This document shows, in pieces, positions 46,170 to 56,054 of a stretch of 64,000 nt of DNA. A model generated the notes under the pieces. It did no database searches and was not told where the DNA came from. It was given only the letters and a program-made list of their open reading frames with translations. How positions within the stretch are numbered: position 1 is the stretch's first letter; each line of letters opens with the position of its first letter. A program made the position numbers and the translations under genes. The stretch is from Prescottella defluvii. Its GTDB lineage: Bacteria; Actinomycetota; Actinomycetes; Mycobacteriales; Mycobacteriaceae. Where the stretch lies: positions 5,351,872-5,415,871 of the forward strand of contig CP121458.1 of NCBI GenBank assembly GCA_029690005.1, in the 5' to 3' direction.

Positions 46170-47203
46170 CCGACCTTCGAGGATCCGGCCTTGCGAGGCA
46201 GACCGATCGACGGCGGGATCTGCTTGGTGGAGATCCGCTTACGGAACACCCAGTACGTCCAACCCTGGTAGATCAACACGATCGGGGTGAGAATCACCGC
46301 CGCCCAACTCATCACCGTCAGCGTGTAGTGGCTCGACGACGCATTCTGGATCGTGAGGCTGTACGCCGGATCGGTCGTCGACGGCATCACGTTCGGGTAC
46401 AGCGAGGCGAACAGCAGCACGCTGGTCGCGATCACCGCGAGCGTGGTGAACGCGAACGCCCAGCCCTCACGCTCGGCCCGGGTGAGCACCACCACCGCGA
46501 TGACCGCGATCGCCGCGAGCGCCACCAGGATCCACGTCCAGCCCTTGCCGTACGCCAGCTGGGTCCACAGCACGAACCCGCCCGCGATGGGCACGGTCGG
46601 GATGGCGAGCTTCTTCGCGATGTCCGCGGCGTCGATCCGCACGTCGTCGGCGGTCTTGAGGGCGATGAATACCGCGCCGTGGAGGGCGAACACGAGGGCG
46701 GTCGTGATGCCACCGAGCAGCGCGTACGGGTTGAGCAGCTCGAAGAAGTTCGACGTCACCTGCTTGTCGGCGTTGATCGCGACACCGCGGACGATGTTCG
46801 CGAACGCGACGCCCCACAGCACCGCCGGCACCCAGGAGCCGATCATGATGCCGAGATCGGCCCGCCAACGCCACTTGTCGTCGTCGATCTTGCCGCGCCA
46901 CTCGATCGCGACGATCCGCAGGATCAGCGCGACCAGAATGAGCAGCAACGGTAGGTAGAACCCGGAGAACAACGTTGCGTACCAGTCGGGGAAGGCCGCG
47001 AACAGTGCGCCGCCACCCACGATCAGCCACACCTCGTTGCCGTCCCAGACCGGCCCGATCGTGTTGAGGAGGACACGACGTCGGTTGTCCGTCTTGCCGA
47101 GCACCGGCATCAGCATGCCGACGCCGAAGTCGAAGCCCTCCAACACGAAGTAGCCCGTGAAGAGCACCGCGATGAGGATGAACCAGAATTCCTGCAGTCC
47201 CAT
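46166..47203 (-). CDS. cydB: Cytochrome bd ubiquinol/menaquinol oxidase subunit II (CydB)
   Basis: Membrane subunit II of the high-affinity bd-type terminal oxidase, 345 residues, with about eight segments. It begins MGLQEFWFILIAVLFTGYFV and contains LEGFDFGVGMLMPVLGKTDN and GPVWDGNEVWLIVGGGALFA, the family signature. ATG at 47203 follows AGGAG. It lies directly after cydA and overlaps cydD by four bases. Works with CydA in low oxygen or under respiratory inhibition. Confidence 0.95.
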   Translation of the reverse strand: MGLQEFWFILIAVLFTGYFVLEGFDFGVGMLMPVLGKTDNRRRVLLNTIGPVWDGNEVWLIVGGGALFAAFPDWYATLFSGFYLPLLLILVALILRIVAIEWRGKIDDDKWRWRADLGIMIGSWVPAVLWGVAFANIVRGVAINADKQVTSNFFELLNPYALLGGITTALVFALHGAVFIALKTADDVRIDAADIAKKLAIPTVPIAGGFVLWTQLAYGKGWTWILVALAAIAVIAVVVLTRAEREGWAFAFTTLAVIATSVLLFASLYPNVMPSTTDPAYSLTIQNASSSHYTLTVMSWAAVILTPIVLIYQGWTYWVFRKRISTKQIPPSIGLPRKAGSSKVG

Positions 47204-47213
47204 GACGGTCTCC

Positions 47214-48732
47214 TGAGTACGCGAACGACAGTTGCTCTTCGGGCTCCGGTTCGCCCGGCTCGCCCGGACCACCAGCCCTCGGTTTCGGGCCCTCGACCGG
47301 CGGATGCATGTCGTGCGGCGACGGCCCTTCGATCGCGTACCGGCGGATCAGGTAGAACCACACGACACCCAGGGCGCCGTACAGCAGCGTGAACACGATC
47401 AGCGACGTCAAGACAAGTCCGGCCGAATGATCCGAGACGCCCTGGTCGACGGTGAGCCGGATGAGGTCGACGCCGGTCGGGTTCGGTGCGACCACCCACG
47501 GCTGGCGGCCCATCTCGGTGAAGATCCAGCCCGCGCTGTTCGCCAGGAACGGTGTCGGAATCGCGATGAGGCACAGCCACTTGAACCACTTCTGGTCCGG
47601 GACACGGCCACCGCGGGTGACCCACAGTCCGGCCAGTGCCAGCGCCAGCGAACCGGCCGCCAGGCCGATCATCGCACGGAAGGACCAGTACGTGACGAAC
47701 AGGTTGGGGCGGTAGTTGCCGGGGCCGAACTTGTCGACATACTGCGCCTGCAGGTCCTCGACACCCTGCAGCGTCACTCCGCTGAACTTGCCCTCGGCGA
47801 GCCACGGCAGCACGTACGGCACCTTGATCACGTGGTTGACGCTGTCGCAGTTGTTGTGGGTGCCGACCGTGAGAACGGAGAAGTCGGGGTCGGTCTCCGT
47901 GCTGGCACAAGGACTCTGCGGACGCCATCTTCATGGGCTGCTGCTGGAACATGAGCTTGCCCTGGACGTCACCGGTGTAGATCAGGCCGATGCCGGCGAT
48001 GATCATCACGAGCATGCCGAGTCGCGCGGCCGGCCGGAACATCCCGCGCGCGTCCTGGACGAGGGTCTCGGCCTCCTCCGGCGCAGCGGTCTTGGACTTG
48101 CGCATGTTGCGCACCATCCACCATCCGGCGATGCCGAGGACGAATGTCGATGCGGTCAGGAATCCGCCTGCTACCGCGTGGAAGTAGGCGGCGATCGCGG
48201 TGTTGTTGCTGAGCAGCGCCCAGATGCTCTCGAGTTCGGCGCGTCCGGTCTCCGGGTTGAACTTCGCGCCCACCGGATGCTGCATGAACGAGTTGGCGAC
48301 GATGATGAAGTACGCCGACGCGTTCACACCGATCGCGGCCAGCCAGATCGTCGCGAGATGAACGCCCTTGGGCAGGCGCGTCCAGCCGAAGATCCACAGC
48401 CCGAGGAACGTCGATTCCAGGAAGAACGCGACGAGGCCCTCGAGTGCGAGTGGCGCGCCGAATACGTCACCGACGAAGCGGGAGTACTCACTCCAGTTCA
48501 TGCCGAACTGGAATTCCTGCACGATGCCTGTCGCGACACCGATCGCGAAGTTGATGAGGAAGAACTTGCCGAAGAACTTGGTGAGGCGATACCAGTGGTC
48601 CTTCTTGGTCACCACCCACATGGTCTGCATGATCGCGACCAGTGGCGCAAGTCCGATCGTGAGCGGAACGAAGATGAAGTGATAGACGGTGGTGATTCCG
48701 AACTGCCACCGGGAGACATCCAAGACATCCAT
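47214..48732 (-). CDS. cydA: Cytochrome bd oxidase subunit I (CydA), frameshifted, stop missing
   Basis: Heme-binding subunit I, about 505 residues. Seen: RWQFGITTVYHFIFVPLTIG with the axial His, the Gln-loop beginning near GTRLP-type sequence (WTRLPKGVHLATIWL), and the downstream GRQPWVVAPNPTGVDLIR quinol-site loop. The frame breaks near 47904-47906. Odd: the expected C-terminus LSFAY is followed by TCA (47216-47214), not a stop, and this frame runs on into cydB as far as 46467, so no separate end exists as written. A C-for-G error (TCA for TGA) would explain it. The end given is that codon. Confidence 0.85.
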
Positions 48733-48844
48733 GGCTACTCCGAAAACTCGGCCCGTAGGACAGGCTTCGGGTTCGAGACGTGGGCGTCCGCTCGATCCCT
48801 GTTCACAAAGCTACTGCCGGGCGTTCTTCCCCGCAGCGGTTTGT

Positions 48845-48861
48845 TACTACGGAATGTAGTA
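48845..48861. promoter_or_regulatory. TACTAC/GTAGTA palindrome upstream of cydA
   Basis: Perfect six-base arms TACTAC and GTAGTA around GGAAT, 113-129 bases before the cydA start. The form resembles BlaI/CopY-type operators; the responsible regulator is not in this window. Confidence 0.55.
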
Positions 48862-48888
48862 GACCATCCGGTTCAAACCTAGCCGGGT

Positions 48889-49749
48889 TCAGCTCGAGCC
48901 GACGGTCTCCACCGCCAACGCGACCAGCGAGGCCACGTCCTCGGCCGCCGCAGGAACCGGCAACTTCAGCCCGTCCAGGGTGTGCACCCGGGCAGCCAGG
49001 GTGACACTCGACATCAACCAAACACCCTCCGCCGCAATCAGATCGGACGGAAAGAGGGGTGCGTACTCACACGTGTACCCCTTGTCCGGTGCCACCTCGA
49101 ACAGCGCCTTCTGGGTGGTGCCGGGAAGGATGCCCTGATCCGGCGGCGGAGTGATCAACGTCTTACCCCGGGCGATCACGACGGTGGAGCGCGGACCCTC
49201 CAGAACCCGGCCTTCGCTGCTCGTGAAGACCACGTCGTCGGCGCCGTGCGATTGCGCGTGCCGTAGGGCCGCCATGTTCGTCGCGTACGACAGGGTCTTC
49301 GCGCCCAAGAGTTGCCACGGCGCGGTCGCCGACAGATCGACCGAGAAGCCGCGGCGCAGGGTCATCACCGAGACGCCCTCGCGGCGGGCCTGCAACACCC
49401 GCTCGGCCACCGGACCCACGGTGATGAACGCGGTCGGCGGGCCGCCACCTTCGCGGCCGCGGCTGAGTACCAGCCGCATCCACCCCTCCTGGTCGCCGCC
49501 CCACTCCCGGGCCGCGGTCTCGATCGCCCGGGACCACAGCCCGCGCCCGGGCCACGGCAACGCGAGGGCCCGCGCCGACGACTCCAGCCGGTCGAGGTGA
49601 AGCGCCGGCTTGCACGCCCTGCCGTCGCGTACCAACAGCGTCTCGAACACGCCGTCGCCACGAACCACAGCGAGGTCGTCCACGTGCAGGAGTGGCTCGC
49701 CTGCGTCGCGCACCTGCCCGTCCAGCGTCACCAGAACCTGCTCTGCCAT
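48889..49749 (-). CDS. pabC: Aminodeoxychorismate lyase (PabC-like class IV aminotransferase)
   Basis: PLP enzyme releasing pyruvate from aminodeoxychorismate to give p-aminobenzoate for folate; 286 residues, fold type IV. Seen: DLAVVRGDGVFETLLVRDG near the start, catalytic Lys in LLGAKTLSYATNMAALRHA, and DVVFTSSEGRVLEGPRSTVV with the phosphate-binding loop. Branched-chain or D-amino-acid aminotransferases share the fold, so the product name rests partly on synteny with Rv0812. ATG at 49749. Divergent from ygfZ across 89 bases. Confidence 0.85.
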   Translation of the reverse strand: MAEQVLVTLDGQVRDAGEPLLHVDDLAVVRGDGVFETLLVRDGRACKPALHLDRLESSARALALPWPGRGLWSRAIETAAREWGGDQEGWMRLVLSRGREGGGPPTAFITVGPVAERVLQARREGVSVMTLRRGFSVDLSATAPWQLLGAKTLSYATNMAALRHAQSHGADDVVFTSSEGRVLEGPRSTVVIARGKTLITPPPDQGILPGTTQKALFEVAPDKGYTCEYAPLFPSDLIAAEGVWLMSSVTLAARVHTLDGLKLPVPAAAEDVASLVALAVETVGSS

Positions 49750-49838
49750 GCGCCCACCATAGCCAAAACCGCGCACTACCTGCAGTTCCGATACCGCTTC
49801 GCGGGGCATGCCCGACTTGCGCTCCTGAGAATGTCCGT

Positions 49839-50969
49839 GTGGCCGACTCTCCGCTCGTTGTACCCAGTCCACTGCTCTCCACGCCCGGCGCGGTACCGCC
49901 GCCAGAAGGATCACCCGATACGGGCGTCGCCTGGCACTACGGCGACCCGTTCGCCGAGCAGCGCGCCGCGACCCGGGCGATCGCCGTCGTCGACCGGTCC
50001 CACCGGTTCGTCATCGCGCTCTCCGGCGACGAGCGCCTGACGTGGCTGCACACCATCTCCAGCCAGCACGTTGCAGCCCTGCCGGACCGCACGAGCGCCG
50101 AGAACCTCAGCCTCGACCTCAACGGCCGGATCGAGCACCACTGGGTGCAGACCGACATCGACGGCGTCACCTGGATCGACACCGAGGCCGACCGCGGCCC
50201 CGACCTGCTGGGCTTCCTGCAGAAGATGGTGTTCTGGTCCAAGGCCGAACCCCGGGACGGCAACGACATGGCCGTGCTCAGCCTGATCGGCCCCGACGCG
50301 TCCGCGCCCACGGTGCTCGCGGCGCTGGGCGTCACCGAACTGCCGGACGTCTACCAGGCGGTGTCGCTGGAGGGCGGCGGGTTCCTGCGGCGGATGCCGT
50401 GGCCCACCGCCGACTCGTTCGACCTCCTGGTGCCGCGCTCCGACCTGACCCGGTGGTGGACCGCGCTGACCGACGCCGGTGCGCGACCGGCCGGATCGTG
50501 GGCGTTCGAGGCCCTGCGGGTGGCCGCGTACCGACCGCGCGTCGGCGTGGACACCGACGACCGCACCATCCCCCACGAGGCCGGCTGGATCGGCGGCCCG
50601 GCCGAGCACGGCGCCGTGCACCTCGACAAGGGCTGCTACCGCGGCCAGGAGACCGTGGCGCGCGTGCACAACCTCGGGAAGCCGCCGCGGCACCTGGTGA
50701 TGCTGCACCTCGACGGCTCCGCCGAGGGTCGCCCCGAGGTGGGCGAGGCGGTGACCGCGGACGGCCGCGCGGTCGGACGGCTCGGCACCGTCGTCGACCA
50801 CTTCGAGTGGGGGCCCATCGCGCTCGCGCTCGTGAAGCGGACCGTGCCCGCGGACACCGCGCTCGTGACCGGACCCTGCGCAGCGTCGATCGACGAGGAC
50901 TCCGTGCCCCGGCACGACGAGGTCCAAGCGGGCCGGGAAGCGGTCGACCGTTTGCGCGGCCGCCGGTGA
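49839..50969 (+). CDS. ygfZ: YgfZ/GcvT-like folate-binding Fe-S repair protein
   Basis: Tetrahydrofolate-binding protein that helps maintain certain Fe-S enzymes; 376 residues. The family motif KGCYRGQE is present (LDKGCYRGQETVARVHN at about 263-279), with GcvT-like SGDERLTWLHTISSQHV upstream. GTG at 49839. Its TGA overlaps the MOSC gene start as GTGA. Syntenic with Rv0811c. With a MOSC protein beside it, a sulfur- or cofactor-maintenance role for the pair is plausible. Confidence 0.88.
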   Translation: MADSPLVVPSPLLSTPGAVPPPEGSPDTGVAWHYGDPFAEQRAATRAIAVVDRSHRFVIALSGDERLTWLHTISSQHVAALPDRTSAENLSLDLNGRIEHHWVQTDIDGVTWIDTEADRGPDLLGFLQKMVFWSKAEPRDGNDMAVLSLIGPDASAPTVLAALGVTELPDVYQAVSLEGGGFLRRMPWPTADSFDLLVPRSDLTRWWTALTDAGARPAGSWAFEALRVAAYRPRVGVDTDDRTIPHEAGWIGGPAEHGAVHLDKGCYRGQETVARVHNLGKPPRHLVMLHLDGSAEGRPEVGEAVTADGRAVGRLGTVVDHFEWGPIALALVKRTVPADTALVTGPCAASIDEDSVPRHDEVQAGREAVDRLRGRR

Positions 50970-51615
50970 CGGGGCGCGTCGAGGCCGTGTGCGTCGTATT
51001 CGCCGAACGCGACGCCCCGAGCAAACGGTCACCGCGCACGGCCATCGACAAGCGGCCCGTCGACGGTCCGGTGCGGGTCGAGATGGGTGGGGTCACCGGC
51101 GACCACGTGTGCGACACGAAGTTCCACGGCGGCCGCGACAAGGCCGTCTACGCCTACTCCGCCGAGGAAGCGGACCGGTGGGGTGACGAGCTCGGCCGGT
51201 CCCTCGCACCCGGCTGGTTCGGGGAGAACATCCGCATGGTGGGCGTTCCGACCACCGACGCGGTGATCGGAACCCGCTGGCGGATCGGCACGACCGAGCT
51301 CGAGGTCACCGAGCCGCGGGTGCCGTGCGGCACGTTCGCGCACTGGACCGGCGAACCGCAATGGGTCAAACGTTTCACCCAGCGCGCCGACGTCGGCGCA
51401 TACCTGCGGGTGCTGGTGCCCGGACACCTGCAGGCCGGCGACCCGGTGGAGGTCCTGTCGGTCCCGGCGCACGGAGTGACCGTCCGCGACGTGTTCGTCG
51501 GCGACGACCCGGCCGGCTGCGTGCGCTCCTCGCCGGGCAACCCGATCTCGCGGACGGGGCCGACGCCCGCGTCCGGAAGTTCCTGAGCCGTCTGGAAGAG
51601 CAGGTGTCGCCGTGA
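50966..51615 (+). CDS. MOSC-domain protein, YiiM-like (frameshifted)
   Basis: MOSC domain (molybdenum-cofactor sulfurase C-terminal) protein of about 216 residues, proposed to carry or transfer sulfur to metal centres. The conserved cysteine is in VTEPRVPCGTFAHW, with HVCDTKFHGGRDKAVYAYS and GWFGENI. The frame breaks at 51513-51514, CC in place of CCC; correction reads DDPARLRALLAGQPDLADG. GTG at 50966 overlaps ygfZ; the end overlaps the asparaginase start as GTGA. So ygfZ-MOSC-asparaginase is one coupled operon. Confidence 0.82.
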
Positions 51616-52564
51616 GCGTCGAACTGGTGGAAGTGGTCCGATCCGGATTCCGTGAGTGCGTGCACCGCGGATCGCTGGTGGTGCTCGCACCGGACGGCAC
51701 GCCCACGATCGCGCACGGCGAGGTGCACACCCCGATCTACCCGCGCTCGTCGAACAAGCCGATGCAGGCGGTGGCCCTGCTCCGCAGCGGCTTCGTGCCG
51801 CGCTCGACCGAGGAGCTGGCGATCGCGTCGGCGTCGCACGAGGGCGAGACCGCGCACGTCGAACTGGTCGAGGCACTCCTGAGCCGTGTGGGGCTGGACG
51901 AGACGCATCTGCAGTGCCCGCCGGACCTGCCCGCGAACGAGCTGGCCCGGGCCGAGGTCCTCACGTCCGGCAAGCCGGCGCGCGCGGTCTACATGAATTG
52001 CTCGGGCAAGCACGCCGCCATGCTCGCCGCGTGCGCGGCCAACGGCTGGCCCACCGACTCGTACCTCGACCCGGGCCACCCGCTGCAGCGGACGGTCATC
52101 GAGACGGTCGCCGAGCTCAGCGGCGAACCGGAGACCGAACTGGGCATCGACGGCTGCGGGCTGCCGATCATCCCGCTCTCGCTGACCAACCTGGCCCGCG
52201 CGTTCTCCCGGCTCGTCACCGCCGCGCCCGGTTCCCCGGAGCGGTCCGTGGCCGACGCGATCCGCGCGCACCCGCACGTGATCTCGGGGACCGGCCGCGA
52301 CGACGCCCGCCTCATGCCGGCGGTACCGGGACTGCTGTGCAAGGCCGGCGCCGACGGAATCCACGCCGGGGCTCTGCCGGACGGCACCGCGTTCGCGTTC
52401 AAGATCGACGACGGCCACGAACGCGCGCGCCTCCCGCTGACCGCCGCGCTGCTGCACCGACTCGGCGTCACGTGGACGGAGGATCACGCCGCACTGGCCT
52501 CACAGCCCGTCCTCGGCGGCGGCGCCGAGTCGGCACCATTCGTGCCGTTCCCGGCGTGTTCTAG
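51612..52564 (+). CDS. Asparaginase (thermolabile-type family) (frameshifted near end)
   Basis: Protein of about 318 residues of the L-asparaginase II-like family, hydrolysing asparagine to aspartate and ammonia. Family blocks: HTPIYPRSSNKPMQAVALLR, ASASHEGETAHVELVEALL, NCSGKHAAMLAACAANGWP and GIDGCGLPIIPLSLTNLARA. The frame breaks at 52525-52526, CC in place of CCC; correction ends ARVGTIRAVPGVF at 52564, whereas the uncorrected frame runs to 52664 with a non-conserved tail. GTG at 51612 overlaps the MOSC stop. Confidence 0.85.
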
Positions 52565-52663
52565 CCTGCAGAAACTACGCATCACACCAGTTCACGGGGC
52601 CTGTGAGACAAATCAGACACCGCCGGGACGGGACGTGGGAGCGGAAGTGACTTTTCCACGCTA

Positions 52664-52693
52664 GAGTGTTGAGCAGGAAAACATTCAACACTC
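52664..52693 (+). promoter_or_regulatory. Inverted repeat at the DUF3073 promoter
   Basis: Perfect arms GAGTGTTGA (52664-52672) and TCAACACTC (52685-52693), 12-base spacer; a TAGAGT -10-like element (52662-52667) overlaps the left arm. An operator or leader hairpin 56 bases before the DUF3073 start. Confidence 0.5.
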
Positions 52694-52748
52694 ACGCGGG
52701 GCCGCCAAATTCCCCAGGCCGCCCCGCGAAAGCGCGAGGGGGTCAGCC

Positions 52749-52964
52749 ATGGGCCGCGGCCGGGCTAAGGCAAAGCAGACCAAGGTTGCACGGGAGCTCA
52801 AGTACAGCTCGCCGTCCACGGATTTCGACAGCCTGCAACGAGAGCTCTCGAACGGCGGAGCACCGAGCTCGCCCCGCAACGGCGGAGTGATCGCGGACAA
52901 GCGCGCCGACGAGGAGCCTCGCTCGCGCTGGGACGAGGACGACTACGACGACTGGCGTCGTTGA
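52749..52964 (+). CDS. DUF3073 small acidic/basic protein
   Basis: Conserved actinobacterial protein of 71 residues, DUF3073 (Rv0810c-like). It starts MGRGRAKAKQTKVARELKYS, strongly basic, and ends in an acidic tail RWDEDDYDDWRR, with a Ser/Gly-rich middle, so probably disordered with a nucleic-acid-binding N-terminus. Function unknown. ATG at 52749 is clear. Monocistronic, with its own promoter-proximal inverted repeat and a strong terminator. Confidence 0.93.
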   Translation: MGRGRAKAKQTKVARELKYSSPSTDFDSLQRELSNGGAPSSPRNGGVIADKRADEEPRSRWDEDDYDDWRR

Positions 52965-52995
52965 CTGTCGTAACTGACGTCACCTGACATACCTC

Positions 52996-53031
52996 GAAAT
53001 GAGGGGGAGCCCGACGGCTCCCCCTCATTTC
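52996..53031 (+). terminator. Terminator after DUF3073
   Basis: Sixteen-base arms GAAATGAGGGGGAGCC and GGCTCCCCCTCATTTC around CGAC, 31 bases past the stop. Confidence 0.85.
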
Positions 53032-53075
53032 GTGGTATCCAGCCGTCGACATCCGCTGTCGGGAACCGACGCACA

Positions 53076-53119
53076 ACGACATCGTCCCGGGATCCGTGTG
53101 GATCCCGGGACGATGTCGT
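53076..53119 (-). terminator. Terminator after purM
   Basis: Twenty-base perfect arms (53076-53095 and 53100-53119) around GTGT, just past the purM stop on the minus strand. Confidence 0.8.
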
Positions 53120-53134
53120 CAGTTCGTGCAGGTG

Positions 53135-54214
53135 TCAGAAGCGCGGGTGATCGCCCAGGAGCAGAGCACGTGCCGCGTCGGCGTCCGACGCCTTCTTGAT
53201 GCTGCCGAGCGTCCAGCAGTCGATGTGGCGGGCCGTCAGGACCGCCAGCGCGCGATCCACGTCCTCGGGCGCGACGATCGCGACCATGCCGACGCCCATG
53301 TTGAACGTCTGCTCCATCTCGGCCCGCTCGACGCGACCGCGCTGCGCGATCATCGTGAAGATCGGGGCCGGGCTCCAGGTTCCGCGATCGAGCTCCGCGA
53401 CAAGGCCCTTGGGCATCACGCGCGCGAGGTTGTTGGCGAGACCGCCACCGGTGACGTGGCAGAAGGTGCGCACGTCGGTCTCGGCGGCCAGCGCCAGACA
53501 GTCCTTGGCATAGATCTTGGTGGGCTCGAGCAGCTCCTCACCGAGGGTGCGGCCGAACTCGTCGACGTGACCGGTCAGCGACATGCGGTCGATCTCGAGC
53601 AGCACCTTGCGGGCCAGCGAGTAGCCGTTGGAGTGCAGGCCCGACGCGCCCATGCCGATCACGACGTCGCCCGGGCGGACCCGGTCCGGGCCCAGCACCG
53701 CGTCGGCCTCGACGACACCGACACCGGTCGCGGACAGGTCGTAGTCGCCGTCCGCCATCACGCCGGGGTGCTCGGCCGTCTCGCCGCCGAGCAGCGCGCA
53801 GCCGGCCTGGATGCAGCCCTCCGCGATGCCGCCGACGATCTCCGCGACGCGCTCCGGCACGACGCGGCCGACCGCGATGTAGTCCTGCAGGAACAGCGGC
53901 TCGGCACCACACACGACGAGGTCGTCGACCACCATCGCGACGAGGTCGAGACCGACCGTGTCGTGCTTGTCCATCGCCTGCGCGACCGCGAGCTTGGTGC
54001 CGACGCCGTCGGTGGAGGCCGCGAGCAGCGGCTCCTTGTAGTCACCCTTGAGCGAGAACAGACCGGCGAACCCGCCGAGGCCGCCCATGACCTCGGGGCG
54101 GCTGGCCTTCTTCGCCAGCGGGGCGAACAGCTCGACTGCCCGGTCGCCCGCTTCGATGTCCACTCCGGCGGCGGCGTACGAAGCGCCCTGCGTGCGGGTA
54201 CTGTCCTCGGTCAT
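53135..54214 (-). CDS. purM: Phosphoribosylformylglycinamidine cyclo-ligase PurM
   Basis: AIR synthetase of purine biosynthesis, ATP-dependent ring closure of FGAM; 359 residues, cytoplasmic. Family motifs: AASTDGVGTKLAVAQAMDKH, GLDLVAMVVDDLVVCGAEPL, GGETAEHPGVM and VIGMGASGLHSNGYSLARK. ATG at 54214 begins MTEDSTRTQGASYAAAGVDI; an upstream ATG at 54298 is not conserved. It follows purF with 142 bases between, both on the minus strand, as in mycobacteria. No frameshift here. Confidence 0.97.
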   Translation of the reverse strand: MTEDSTRTQGASYAAAGVDIEAGDRAVELFAPLAKKASRPEVMGGLGGFAGLFSLKGDYKEPLLAASTDGVGTKLAVAQAMDKHDTVGLDLVAMVVDDLVVCGAEPLFLQDYIAVGRVVPERVAEIVGGIAEGCIQAGCALLGGETAEHPGVMADGDYDLSATGVGVVEADAVLGPDRVRPGDVVIGMGASGLHSNGYSLARKVLLEIDRMSLTGHVDEFGRTLGEELLEPTKIYAKDCLALAAETDVRTFCHVTGGGLANNLARVMPKGLVAELDRGTWSPAPIFTMIAQRGRVERAEMEQTFNMGVGMVAIVAPEDVDRALAVLTARHIDCWTLGSIKKASDADAARALLLGDHPRF

Positions 54215-54356
54215 CGGTTTCTGGCTCCAGCCTTGATTTCGGTGAATGTCGACTTCGGCGCCAGCCGTCGTCGCGCATACGTGTACACGCGCAATCACCT
54301 CGATTGCGCCCTTACGCTACCGGAGTGCACGGGGCACACCGGTAGCGTCCTGCGAA

Positions 54357-55936
54357 CTAGGGACGCGACAGCGCGTCCGCGTTGTCGTTGTCATGGCTGA
54401 CCGCGGTGCCCGCGGCCGACTCCAACATCCCCTCGAGGACGTTCTTGCCGATACCGCCCTCCGGCAGCGCGATCGGGTAGTTGCCGTCGAAGCACGCCGC
54501 GCACAGACGCGACCGGGGCTGCTCCGTGGCCGCGACCATGCCGTCGATCGAGATGTAGCCGAGCGAGTCGGCACCGATCGACCGGCGGACACCCTCGAGC
54601 ATCTCGTCGAAGGTGGCGTTGACGCCGCTTCCCTCGGCACCGTTCGCGATGAGCTCGGCCGGCGATGCGAAGTCGATCCCGTAGAAGCACGGCCACTTGA
54701 CCGGCGGCGACGCGATGCGGACATGGATCTCGAGCGCACCGGCCTCGCGGAGCATCCGGATCAGGGCGCGCTGCGTGTTGCCGCGGACGATCGAGTCGTC
54801 GACGACCACGAGGCGCTTGCCGCGGATGACTTCCTTGAGCGGGTTGAGCTTGAGCCGGATGCCGAGCTGACGGATGGTCTGCGACGGCTGGATGAAGGTG
54901 CGGCCCACGTAGGCGTTCTTCATCAGGCCCTGGCCGTACGGGATACCCGAGCCCTGCGCGTAGCCGACCGCGGCGGGGTGCCGGACTCCGGCACCGGGAT
55001 GACCAGGTCGCCCTCGGCCGGGTGCTCCTTGGCGAGGCGGCGACCGATCTCGACGCGCGTCGAGTGCACCGAACGGCCGGAGATGACGCTGTCGGGGCGG
55101 GCGAGGTAGACGTACTCGAACACGCAGCCCTTGGGCTCCGGATTCGCGAAGCGCGAGGACCGGACGCCGTCGGCGTCGATCGCGAGGAGCTCACCGGGCT
55201 CGATCTCGCGGACGAACGACGCGCCGACGATGTCGAGCGCGGCGGTCTCGCTCGCGACGACCCAGCCGCGGTCGAGGCGACCGAGGCACAGCGGACGGAT
55301 GCCGTGCGGATCGCGCGCCGCGTACAGCGTGTGTTCGTCCATGAAGGTGAGACAGAACGCACCGCGCAGCGTCGGCAGCAGCTTCATCGCGGCCTGCTCG
55401 AGCGTGCTGTCGGCCGCGGCGTGCGCGAGCAGCGCACCCACGATGTCCGAGTCCGACGTCGCGGCGCCCGGACGCTTGTCGTCGACCAGGCCGGCCTCCC
55501 GCGCGCGCTGCGCGAGTTCAGCCGTGTTGACGAGGTTGCCGTTGTGTCCGAGCGCGACACCGGTGCCGGCCGCGGTGGTGCGGAAGATCGGCTGCGCGTT
55601 CTCCCACGTGGTGGAACCGGTGGTCGAGTAACGGCAGTGGCCGACGGCGACGTGCCCCGGCATGGCGCCGAGGGTCTGCTCGTCGAACACTTGACTGACC
55701 AGACCGAGGTCCTTGAAGACCAGCACCTGCGAGCCGTCGGCGACGGCGATGCCGGCGGCCTCCTGGCCACGGTGTTGGAGGGCGTAGAGCCCGTAGTACG
55801 TGAGTTTGGCGACGTCCTCGCCCGGCGCCCAGACGCCGAAGACGCCGCACTCCTCACGGGGTTCGTTCTCGTCCTCGTCCGGTGCGGTCGTAGCGAGAAG
55901 GTTCCGACTGTTGACCGACAGTTCGGCACGAGTCAC
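54357..55936 (-). CDS. purF: Amidophosphoribosyltransferase PurF (frameshifted)
   Basis: First committed enzyme of purine synthesis, PRPP plus glutamine to phosphoribosylamine; about 527 residues. A propeptide of about 29 residues precedes the N-terminal nucleophile in EECGVFGVW; glutaminase loop CRYSTTGSTTWENAQP; PRPP site VVVDDSIVRGNTQRALIRML; C-terminal CAACFDGNYPI. The frame breaks at 54975-54978, GGGG in place of GGGGG; correction gives VPESGTPAAVGYAQGSGIPY. ATG at 55936. An essential single-copy gene in most relatives, so the break is almost surely an error. Confidence 0.95.
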
Positions 55937-56054
55937 GGCAAGCGCTCCCTAAGGGGATTCGGTGCGGGGGCGTGCCCCATTCTAACGACCGCGCTCACAT
56001 GACTCGACCCTCGGTGCTCCGGATCACGTAGATGCGACGCCCGTCACAGGCCGA

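Noticed and set aside
46166..48732. Natural CydA-CydB fusion
   Set aside because: The cydB start has its own AGGAG and conserved N-terminus, and the frames differ; a missing stop is better explained by a base error.
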